Part shown: positions 32,201 to 42,000 of the stretch, one piece after another
Layout: every line of letters begins with the position of its first letter
How positions within the stretch are numbered: position 1 is the stretch's first letter
The notes under the pieces: model-generated
What the model saw: only the letters and a program-made list of their open reading frames with translations
Database searches by the model: none
Told to the model about the DNA's origin: nothing
Position numbers and translations under genes: made by a program
DNA from: Mesostigma viride
Taxonomy: Eukaryota > Streptophyta > Mesostigmatophyceae > Mesostigmatales > Mesostigmataceae
Assembly: GCA_009746045.1 (NCBI GenBank)
Contig: RPFO01000253.1
Span: 4,163,332-4,227,331, forward strand
DNA length: 64,000 nt
Direction of reading: 5' to 3'

Positions 32201-34976
32201 CACACGCGTCTGCACGCGAGACTTGTTCAGTCTCGCAACGTGAGACGGGCTGAACACGGCTGGAACCTTCTTTATTAGAAGGGGGCGTAGCCGGTACTAT
32301 CGAGATCAGCCAAGCGTATATTCTGATTTGACACGCCGCAAAGGTGAAAACCATTTGCATTCAGAACTACAGCGGTATACACGCAAGCAAGATGAGCGCC
32401 GCCTTGCGGTTGGTGGCAAATGCTAGACCAAGGAAAGGGGCATTTACGGGCATTTACCCGATCAGCCTATTTGGTGGGAGATGGGTCGACGAGCTGGTGG
32501 CATGATGACTGTTTGGATGTGCGATGGCCATGGCCAGATCGATGCCAGAAAATTACAGCCAACATTATTGCAAGCCAACCCCCTGGCCGAGGCTAGAAGA
32601 GGCTACCTGATGCAGATATTCCGGATGACTGGGGTGTGACAGGGATGTTCTTTAGTCCAAGTTACCAGATCACCTACACATGGCTAACGTGGAGCGCCTC
32701 AGGTATACATAAAGTGCTATTCAAAAAGCATGTGTCCTTAAATAGAGAGCGCCCGTGTCAGCTTGCAGTATACTCCTTATATCAACTAGGCAACCAGTCC
32801 ACGCCTGTATACAAGAGGCCGCACGTGGGCACATACGCACAGATGCCCGCATGATGTTATGCGACTATGTAGGCCAGCTAGTGCCTTGAAGTAGCCCCAA
32901 AATGGCCAACTCGCAGTAGGAATCGTTGGGTGGCTGTGCCTCAGCGTGCATTGCGTCACTGCCCGCTTTGTTGAGAAAAATGAGTGGGGACCCAGACATT
33001 GCCCTGGGGGCATTCCTGGCCACATTAATGTCGAGGGCTGGTCAAAGTGCCCAACACATAAAAAGGCTAACACATAAAAAGGCCAACACATAAAAGGCCA
33101 ACAACAGTACTTGGCATTACCAAGAGATTCAGACGGCACTGAGCAGCTTGGTGGAGGCACGTTGACCCTCTTCATGGATGAGTCGGAGGGCAGCCGATAA
33201 ATTAGCTAGCCAACTAACGTGGACGAGGTATGCAAGTTTTCTCACGCACCCGCTACTTTCATGCGTCCATCGGCCGGGTCGCCCTCGTGGAAGGAGAACC
33301 CGCCATCCTTGTACCAGCCGGAAGCACCCCCCCCTGTGGCAGAGGGGCAGGCAAGGGGAACAGGCAGTGGTGCACGGAGGCAAGGGCATGCATGGGACTC
33401 ATCGAGGGAGCAAAATGGATACGACTATGACAGAATTGCAGCTGCAAAAGGGGATAAGAAAACAGAAAGAAAGTGAGCGGGTGCATTGGTGTATGAAAGG
33501 GTGACTGAGATACTGTCGCATAGCCCGAGTAACAGATCAGAAATCGAGGATGCGTGGCCAACAGGTATTGGCCAAACTTAGTGCTACTATGGTTTCAAGT
33601 GTTTTCAAACACTTGACTGTTATTGCTTCATCTTAGATGATTGCTGTATGGAGAATGGGTAAATCCTCCTTTGTCTGGGCCTGTATATGATTGTCAGACC
33701 CCAAAAGCGGCCAAGCATGTGAGCTTGCATAAGCTGTTATTTCAGAACAAAAACTATTAAACAAATAGTAGGAGTATACAATAGACACCACCAAAAGAAA
33801 GCCATTAAGATGAAAGCATTTTTTACGCATGTTCACTGGTGTAGAAATGCGCACGGCAGAGCATAAGATGATGCCTGCAGCAGCAACCGCCGCACGCGCG
33901 TACCGGTCCCACAGGAGTCGATCTCAAAGCGCTCCGTCACGCCCTTTTTCTCTACTAGCGCACGGAATACGGCTTCAGCGGTCGGGCTGCGGCAAATGTT
34001 TCCTGCACGGGGGCAGAAGAAGCAAGGTCCATTTACTCAGTGCGACGACAACCACCAGCCCATGCGTATCATGAGGCCAGGATGGGGGGGTGCCGACAGA
34101 AACATGGTCTATCGGACGAACGTACCAAATCACACGCGGAATATGCATGTCATGCAGTGGGGCATTTGCGTAGCAGGGCAGATGAAAAGGCTATGAACTA
34201 ATCGACTATTTTACATACATTAGATAGCTAGTATCTGCCGACGAATGTGCATGTTGCCATTTAGCAAGCATGTGGAGTCAACTGCGTGCAGTGGCCATAC
34301 GAACATCAAATACAAGAAGGGTGGACGATGATGCCAGCGTACTGCGTCGCCCAGTAAGCATTGAAATAAACGAGCTAGACCAGCTAATAAAAATGAAGGG
34401 GCACCGCAGTCAATGGTAAGCTCAAGGTAGCCCGCATTTAACTGATTAAGATGATATGACATGAGGACGACGATGTCCAGCACTACCTAGAAAGAGGGAT
34501 AACCTCGAAAACTTCCGATTCTAAACTAGGCTGGAAGTGGCCAGCATCGAGTTGACGTTGCAGGTGTCAAAAACGGGTGGGAGATATCGCAGGTATCGGA
34601 AGTTACGGGTGAAATGAGTGCAGCATATTCAAGGTAGAAGACACGTGGCCATCCACTCGGGAAACAATACAGCCGCTATCACCTCGTGGGCTTCATTCCA
34701 TCATTCCCAACAACCGCATTATCAACGGCCACATATTTTCCATGAATAATCCAGTCTCGTTACCACGGTTGGAGCTCTTGCATGTGTCATGTTTGACAAG
34801 GAGGAATGCCTTGCAGGGCCAGCATTGCATGGTACCTACGGATTCATCCCCGGCGAGCGGGGGGAGACGTGAAGGTGTGGCATGCTAGTGCGACCCGCAT
34901 GCACGGCAACACGGTAGTACGTACCCAAACAAACAAACAGCACCCCCGTGGGTTTGGAGGCACCTCCCATGGACAT
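27516..34976 (-). CDS. Low-molecular-weight protein tyrosine phosphatase, 7 exons
   Basis: Exons on the minus strand: 34976-34925, 34002-33904, 33333-33250, 31691-31590, 30412-30336, 28671-28582, 27569-27516. All six introns are GT-AG, phases are consistent, and the join gives 185 residues and a TGA stop. The P-loop is C16-L-G-N-I-C-R22-S-P, the CX5R(S/T) signature of the family, with Cys16 as nucleophile. DPADGR (69-74), SISRPLKP (88-95), GMDDKN (106-111) and the general-acid loop D157-P-Y-Y-G-G complete the fold. The length matches the family (about 155-190). It dephosphorylates phosphotyrosine in the cytosol. An open frame runs upstream of 34976 to an ATG at 35219, so an N-terminal targeting extension is possible. 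It is divergent from REV3. The introns hold a SINE composite, degenerate exon copies and a large tetranucleotide array. Confidence 0.93.
27900..28021. repeat. 21-bp tandem repeat, six copies
   Basis: GAGCCCTCGGTTTGGTTAT with AG linkers repeats in register at 21 bp, within intron 6 of the phosphatase gene. The short ORFs on both strands reflect the seven-residue period. Confidence 0.92.
28582..28671 (-). CDS. LMW-PTP exon 6 (residues 139-168), general-acid loop
   Basis: Acceptor TTCCCAG; encodes [12 protein letters not shown] and then [14 protein letters not shown], with the catalytic Asp157. Donor AAG^gtgagg, phase 0. Confidence 0.94.
28876..29705. repeat. Mosaic tetranucleotide array GGGT - GCGT - GGTT - GGTC
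   Basis: Four ordered blocks in intron 5 of the phosphatase gene: (GGGT)n at 28876-29210 with small slips, (GCGT)n at 29210-29241, (GGTT)n at 29242-29412, and (GGTC)n at 29413-29705 with few GGTT/AGTC variants. ORFs across it on either strand are not real genes. Confidence 0.96.
30336..30412 (-). CDS. LMW-PTP exon 5 (residues 113-138)
   Basis: Acceptor TTTGCAG; encodes [20 protein letters not shown] then DYSKK. Donor AAG^gtgcgg, phase 0. Confidence 0.9.
31341..31500 (-). pseudogene. Degenerate tandem copies of phosphatase exon 4 end and donor region
   Basis: The minus strand shows GGATGGATGACAAGAACA-like sequence (31360-31385), a close match to the end of exon 4, and a second block (31455-31500) matching the intron start after exon 4 (CCGTCAGCGCTG, then AAGCGTTGG). 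Both lie downstream of the real exon 4 in the same orientation. They lack a usable frame. Confidence 0.6.
31590..31691 (-). CDS. LMW-PTP exon 4 (residues 79-113)
   Basis: Acceptor TTGCAG; encodes [20 protein letters not shown] then [12 protein letters not shown]. Donor C^gtgagt, phase 1. Degenerate copies of its 3' end and donor region occur at 31341-31500. Confidence 0.93.
31908..32378 (-). mobile_element. Composite SINE insertion with 16-bp target duplication
   Basis: The 16-bp direct repeat AGAACTACAGCGGTAT (31908-31923 and 32363-32378) flanks a 439-bp insertion. It contains a full copy of the tRNA-like SINE (31922-32160) plus about 200 bp more. A 45-bp block (ATTCTGATTTGACACGCCGC...) is present at both ends. 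It lies in intron 3 of the phosphatase gene. The long target duplication implies target-primed integration. Confidence 0.75.
33250..33333 (-). CDS. LMW-PTP exon 3 (residues 51-79)
   Basis: Acceptor CACAG next to a run of G; encodes [20 protein letters not shown]. Donor G^gtgcgtgag, phase 1. The D-P-A-D-G-R block is the family's (D/E)PxDxR motif. Confidence 0.92.
33904..34002 (-). CDS. LMW-PTP exon 2 (residues 18-51)
   Basis: Acceptor GTGCAG^GA; encodes [12 protein letters not shown] and then [11 protein letters not shown]. It completes the P-loop split by intron 1. Donor G^gtacgc, phase 1. Confidence 0.93.
34925..34976 (-). CDS. LMW-PTP exon 1 (residues 1-18)
   Basis: [18 protein letters not shown]; donor G^gtacgt, phase 1. 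It contains the first beta strand and the nucleophile Cys16. ATG at 34976 was chosen as the first near the conserved block; a second ATG lies at 34970. Confidence 0.88.
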
Positions 34977-35908
34977 GCACGTCTGGCTGACAAATCTGGG
35001 TACCGAGCTCAAACAGTGGCCTTGTGGGCTGATTCTCCTCCCAGCTAAAAAGTGATCCGCTTTCCTTGTCGAACTACCCAGCCGGGGCAAGTGATTTTTC
35101 TGAGCAAAATGAGGATGTGCTCGCGCAGCACCCCTGGGTTCAGGTTGAAGGAGCAGCGTCGCAGATGGCAGGTGGGTGATCGTGTTAATTCCACACAAGC
35201 ACTGAGAAATGGCGGCCATTTCAAATCACTGTCTTCTATGTCAAGCCAATGCCGACCGTGTTCGGCCTGCCATGAACCCTTAATATCCAATAATCTTGGC
35301 AAGAAGACGAGCCAAACCCGATCGAGATTTCTCCCGGGGAAGAGGCGAAGAGCACACCAGGCAGGTGCGCACACTGCTGCTGGCATCCGTGAGGCTAGTA
35401 GTGCTGAGTGCAGACGCCAGCTATCCAACCGTTAAAAGGGCATATATAAAGACGCACACGTGTCCAGTGTCCACGGCAGGCGCAGGATGTAGGTGCTAGA
35501 ATTAGCTGCAATCCATTCCACAGTCCACGTAGGCCACACGTCTTGCCACTTGCCACCCATTATTTACCCAGGATTTACCCGCCATCTTTTGTCCGCGCGT
35601 GTCCTCACTAATCTGCCAGCACGTAGACGAAAGCATACTAATCGTGAACGACTCTGAACCTAGCAGTCCTGCGCTCATGTCCTACTCCCAACCGGCGGTA
35701 GCAGCATGCCTGCTGCCCATAATCGAGGAAAGAAAGCAATCTCCACGAATGTGAAGGGGTAATTTTCTTCAACGGAGGAAATGTTTCCGATGCCATATCC
35801 CATTTTACGGGAATTGGGTGTCCCTAATTCGGGGGAAAGAGTGGGACACTCCGAGAAATGGTGTCAATAATTTAACTGCGATGTAATTGCTCCAGGCAAT
35901 TACACACG
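34977..35908. promoter_or_regulatory. Divergent intergenic region between LMW-PTP and REV3
   Basis: 932 bp separate the two start codons. It must hold the promoters and 5' UTRs of both genes unless a 5' non-coding exon lies elsewhere. A plus-strand TATA-like TATATAAA is at 35443-35450. TTTACCC words at 35566-35582 resemble the local GGGTAAA repeats. Confidence 0.55.
35883..35903. promoter_or_regulatory. Inverted repeat just upstream of the REV3 start codon
   Basis: GTAATTGC-TCCAG-GCAATTAC, 8-bp perfect arms, five bases before the ATG at 35909. It could be a protein-binding site or a 5' UTR hairpin. No function can be read from sequence. Confidence 0.4.
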
Positions 35909-36032
35909 ATGGCGACACTATCAGCAACGCCCGATAGAGATGAGGACGTTTTTGTGCTTCAAATTGTGGATCTGGACTACTATATGGCAACACCAGTCCC
36001 GGAATTGGACATCTGCTATTCTGACTTCAGAG
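35909..36032 (+). CDS. REV3: REV3 exon 1 (residues 1-42)
   Basis: MATLSATPDRDEDVFVLQIV followed by DLDYYMATPVPELDICYSDF, the REV3 N-terminal signature. Donor AGAG^gtattg, phase 1. Confidence 0.94.
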
Positions 36033-39000
36033 GTATTGATTACTACTCGGGGCACGCGCGCGCGCATTTTTCAGCGCTGTTTTGTAACGTGCGAATTTTT
36101 CTTTGCCGTCGCACTGTATCACTCTGTCAGCATTTCTTCAGGCAAAATTTTCCGTTCGCCCACCAGTATCTATGGGTTATTTGCATGTACTCGCTCACCC
36201 GGCTTCTCTCTGCACACTGGCAGGGTTCGCCATCGCACAAGTGCCCGTCATACGAATATTCGGGGCAACGCCGTGGGGACAGAAGGCCTGCATGCACCTG
36301 CATAAGGTAATCCTAACGTCTACCCCGCACTTTTATCGTGTTTTCCTGTGGTTTCTACTGGGTTGCATGGTTGGGGGACTGCTTGTGGGCCATGGCCCGT
36401 GGCAGGTCGCGCACACTTGCCTCTGGGAAATACGCTCTCGTTTTGCAACAATTCACAACGAGGAAACTGTTCCTTCCAACTAGGAAAGTGTTTTGTTCCT
36501 CCCTTTCGGACCCCGGGGCTCCGTTTTTCCTTGGTGCTTCCGGAAACCGCAAACGTTACCACATGCCACATGGCAAGGGTACCTTTACGATGCCCTGCCA
36601 ATTATATTCGGTTGCGTATGGCCGTGGCTTGAACAATATACGGGGTGTCTCCCACTCTGTGTATCCGACTGTACATGTGCGATGTTAGATTGCTGTCCTG
36701 AGTGCTACTAACATTTCATCCTCTTTACCGTCCCTGTCTCGCTGTCAAACCACCTTTTTGGGGGGAACCCGCATGGGAGCCTCAGTGCTTCCCTTACCTG
36801 TACGTCCCCTACGAAGGAGATGTCCCAAACACCCCTTCTGGAGGTATGCCTGCAGCGCCTGCGGGACCCTGGGTTTCTACTTTGTATTTTGGCGGCTGTT
36901 GCCGTTGCTTATGCCAGCATTTAACTTTGCTGTGTAGTCGTTGTGAAGGTTCGGCATCCTAGGCGTCAACCCTAGTTAGCATCCAATGGCATAGGGTAAT
37001 CTGCTCATTTCCAAGCGCCCAACTGCGCTTATAGACTGAGGCAAGCTGGTGAAGCGAAAGAGGTGTGTACCTTGAGGGCCTACCCAAATTGTGCAATGGG
37101 TGGTCCCTTCTTTGGCTTGCCTGCCCCAAAACTCCAATCCTTTCCCAATAATGTGCACCTGACATAATACATAATGCCCAATAATGCACATTTTACATGT
37201 AGATGTTCAATATGTTGGATTAAGAATGCCATGCACGCAGGCCGGATCGTGCACATCGATGCATATTATGTTTGATGTCTGCACCACTGTGAACTTGTGG
37301 GACTTGTTACATCGCACAGTTTTTAAGATGAAAACAGACGGATTGGCCCACATGAGTTACAGGATGCTTTCTGTAGATTGCCACTTGCAAGCGCCACCTG
37401 TGCAACTCAGTTTGATTTCTGTGGTGTCCGGAAGCTCGCTCAGGTACAATGCCACAGGTACCTGTGAGCAGTGTCACCCACCCATTATCTGCATAAGAAA
37501 TCAAAAGTTTTGTATGACCGACTGAATTTCAATCGCTGTGCGACATTATTTGTTTATTTTTGAACTGAACTGAACTCGCCCGTTGGCTAAGAGTTGCCTC
37601 GTGAATCGGAAAACCTCGGGCTATTGAGACGGAGCTTTGTTCCATGGGCTAGGCCATGCTGTTCCCTCGGATGCACGTTACAGTTCATATGGCCATATCT
37701 CACTCTGCCACAACCTGTGCCGTTGACCCACATCCATCGGGTCTATTGATTCGGTGCATGGCAGCTTCGGCATTCATGCACGCTCTGGCCCTGGCCGTCG
37801 ACAAGGCGTTGGAGGTATGGCCGGCGTGGCGCGTGTTTGGCAGTGGTGCATGTTTGGTGGTGCATGTTTGGTGCATGTTTGGTGCATGTTTGGTGCATGT
37901 TTGGTGCATGTTTGGTGCATGTTTGGTGCATGTTTGGTGCATGTTTGGTGCATGTTTGGTGCATGTTTGGTGCATGTTTGTGGTGGTTCATGCTTGGCAG
38001 TGATGCATGCTACTATTCGCTCCTATTGAGGGCACGGCCGTTTTTTTTACCTATTCCTTCTGCAGATTTGGTCGCTAGCCCCACTCTCAGCCTCTCTCCA
38101 TCTCACCTTGCCTGAGTGATGTATGCGCTGATCTGGAAATGCAGCACTTCATGACGGTGGCAGTTAAGTTGGAGATCTTCCCGCACCTCTCTTCCCGCAC
38201 CTTTTGTCCACTTGGGGACTTGGTTACAGCCAGTGTCATTCGTGGTCACGTGCTCTTAAAAGGTCATTTCATTTTGAGGGTGGTGGCTGCATTGGGTGGG
38301 GCAAACAGCCGGGTTGTCCATGGCATCGGCCTCCTGTACATATAAATCTGGTTGGGTTAACTTACTTTAAGTGATTCCCTGCTCCTCTAACGATGTTTTG
38401 AGGATGGGGGCACCATCTGATGTCAGCCGTGTTTGCTGTTTATGCCTGGTCATGTTGCCGTGTCTGTGAGTGGCGACCGATTATCATGGAAGCTTGTGTG
38501 AATATCAAGCACGAAGGAACTCTCTTTGTGGCACTGATCCGCTAGTAGTAGCGGGACACCTGGCCCACGTCCCAAGGCTTATGCGGCCTTTGCTCCATCC
38601 TGTTCATTCCCCCGCATATTGATTTGTTTTATCATATTAATTTTTCTTTGCGCACATCACATGAGTGACCCCCTGCCAGGTGGCAAGGAGCATCGCGTAC
38701 CTCCCTGGCCGCCAAGACGACGACGGCATGGCCTCAGATGCCCCTCAGGGTGGCCCCCCTCTTGGCTCAGGGAAGCTGGCGCCAGGGATGCCCTTCACTG
38801 GTGGACGCAGCCACGGCGGTAACGGTGCTTCGCACGGTGGCCATGGCGCTAATGACGTCGACAGCCGTAACACTGGTGGCGGCAGTGGCAGCATTGGCCG
38901 TGGAGGCAATAGCGGCAACGGCCGATACGGAGGCGTTGCCGGCAGTGGCGGGAATGCGCAGGATGATGCGCCTGCGACGGGGAGGTCCAAGGCTCGCCAG

Positions 39001-42000
39001 CATGTGCACTCGTGTCAGCTCGTGCGGGCGAGGGACTTCTATGGCTACCATGCGCAGGAGAGCCTGTTTGTCAAGATCTCTCTGTACAACCCGCAGGAGG
39101 TGGCAAAGGTGGCGCTGCTGCTTCAGGTCAGTGATTGACAAGGACGATAGCAGTTCGCATGGAGTGCTGCAAGTAACGGACGCACAACTTTGTTGAACCA
39201 ATCAAAATGCATCGAATCGTTGACTATTCAGGGCTGAGTTCTTCGTGCAATGGATGAGGTAGCGCCGCACTAGCCTATTATTAGTCCCTTGCTACCCGAT
39301 ACGGTCGTTTACGTGAAATATTCTCGGCCATTTTTTTTCCCCTTCCAAATGATGGGCCATTGTAAATTTGTATTAGCGCACATTTAATACTCTTTTGCGG
39401 AAGTATCTATGCCTGCTTGCCTGCTTGCGCCTGCTGTCGGTGGGTTGCTTCTTCGACATGCATGAGTATTTGCAGCTTAGGAATGTATACGCTGAATGCG
39501 TTGTTGTTGTTTTGTGACATGTCCTGGTTGAAACTTTCCGTTGCATCTGTGGCTGTACTGCCTACATACTCGCCAGAGTGGCACCGTCCTTGGCCGGAGG
39601 TTCCAGCCCTACGAGGCGCACATCCCTTATCTGCTGCAGCTCATGGTGAGTGTTCGGGGCAAGGTGACAGCCTATCAGATGCTCCACCCCCGGTGGTGGG
39701 TTTGTGGTGCCAGAAACCAGCTTGCAGCATGGCACTCACACCCCTACCTGGCTCACCTCATGGCGTGTTCACAGTGGCAGTGGCTGCCTAGCAAACCCCT
39801 TGCTGGGTGCTTGTTTGCCAGTTGCCAGCATGCACTATGCGGTGACAAGTCTCGCATGTCTGCATGCCACAGTATTGAAGGTGCACCTTTTTTGTGTGTG
39901 TTGCCATTTTCACCCTGGCTCTTATCTTCAAGCTGGTCGGCTTGTCTGTTTCTGAAGGTCCCGTCTCTATCTTTGTTGGAGGTAATCAATCATTCGCGTC
40001 ACCCTCGGTGGCATTTCTTATTGCCGTCAGTCTGGCCCATTCATGTCCTTGCTGTTACAAGGCCTCTGCATCTCTCTGTGCTTATGTGCGCTTACCTGGC
40101 ATCAAATCATCTTTCTCTCCGCCTCCCACGCCTTGCCCGCCCAGATCGACCACAACCTGCAAGGCATGTCGCACGCGCGGCTCTCCAAGGTTGTTTTCCG
40201 GGGAACCCTTCCCGCAGCCCCCCCTCTCGATGACAAGGCGTCACCCGCCGGCGGTAGATGGTTCTCGCCAGGCAGTTTGAGCAGCGGCGGAAGCAGCCAG
40301 AGCCTCCCCAGGAAGCACTGGAACTCCCAGAGCGTGCCCAGGGACTGGGTGCTGCCGGCCTCCCAGGGGGGTGGTAGCGGGGCACCCGAGAAAGCCACGG
40401 GCTGCGAATTGGAAATTGACGCGTCGGTGGAAGGTACGTCTAGCGTCGGTGAAGCCAGTCTGTATACATGCCGGTCTATTTATATGGCCTCGAATAATAG
40501 TATTTATTACATAGTGAAGTCGTTTATTACTATGCGTTTTCCTTACAAAGCAGATGCGCAAGCTTGTGTCCGTTCCTGCCTTCTGGCATTCCCGCTCCAG
40601 CCTAGTGCGTTGCTGTTTGAGGGCTTCTTTCTGGCCAGCCCTGCCAGGGGCTGTCATTTCCAGGACAGTTCATGTTGGAGGGGTTCTGAAAGTGGGTTTT
40701 GATTGCCAGCAAGCAAGGAATCTTTTCCTCCTGGGAATGGCTCCAACAGCGTTCATGGGGTTAATCTTTTTCTCCTAGAAAAGTGTCCAACTGCGTTCAG
40801 GGTGTGCTAATCTTTTTCTCCTAGAAAAGTGTACAACTGCATCAGTTGTTTTAATCTTTTTCTCCTGGAAAAGTGCCCAACTGCGTTCATGGTGTATTGA
40901 TCTTTTCCTCCTGGAAAAGAGTCCAACTGCATTCACGCTGTTGCGAAGCATGCAATTGACCTACACTTCGCCAATCTCGTGCCGTGGCGCGGCAGATATC
41001 CTGAACGTGGGTGACGTGCAATACCTGTCGCTGGATTCGACGCCTGACGACGAAATGATGGTCCCGTCACTGGCGCCCGTGTGGCTGGTGAGTGTGCTCC
41101 CGCCACTTGGCACGGTTTCAGGTGGGTGAGGTTGCCGAATCTGCCCAAATGGCACCAATACAACAACAAGCAGTGCCGACATCATTCTGCAAGGCTACAT
41201 TGCCTGCCATCAGAGTTGTAGTTTTACTTAATTTTACGTCAATAGTAGTTTCCTTCTTGATTGTTGTCTTATTGCACGGTTCAGAAACGGGAAAGCCGCC
41301 ACAGGATCTTGCGTTAAACTCGCTGGTTTTAGGTGGCATGATGTTAGAGACCGGGAACGACCGCATATCGCATGCAAGGCCAGTTTTCCCCTTGGCATCC
41401 CTGGCCCTTTGCTTACAGCTATTTGGTAGCTTTGTTATATCACAAGCACAGTAAACGTTTTGTGCACAGACGCATAGTTGTCTTTCCAGCTGCAGAAAAG
41501 TGCCAAACTCCTATCCTAACATATCCTAACATATCCTAACATATCCTAACATATCCTAACCTATTCTAACCTATCCTAACCTATCGTTATCTATTCTTAG
41601 CTGTTGGGCGTTGCAATACCCTGTTCGCTCATAATATCGCCGCAGATGTCGTGTGCTGCTTTCTTTATGCACCTTTCTGGCGTGTGCGTGCCCAGTGTCA
41701 TGCACCCCCTGTGCTGCGTGCTCCTCTGTATGCACCAGTCTGTGTTGCGCTGGCCCTGCGTTGTGGGTGCAACGTCTTGTGATCTCTTCATCTCATGGTG
41801 CTGCTTGCGCCTCCGGTCATAGCAACAGCATTTTGGTCAGAAATCATGCTGCCAGCTCGCGTCTCTGCGTACATACATGAGAAAGAACAATGTTTTTCAC
41901 TACTATGTTTTACACCGCTTGGTGGCTGTAGGAGGAACGAGAGCGCCGCCGCGCGCTGCCGGACTGCCCTCTGGCCACCCAGGCGCCCCTGCAACGGCCG

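Noticed and set aside
31908-32378. Miniature LTR retrotransposon (terminal direct repeats plus a PBS-like TGGTGCGAGAGG)
   Set aside because: The direct repeats are 45 bp without TG...CA ends, and the other copy lacks the second repeat; a SINE composite fits better.
41510-41592. Interstitial telomeric repeat
   Set aside because: The 10-bp unit ATATCCTAAC does not match known plant or algal telomere repeats and the array is short.
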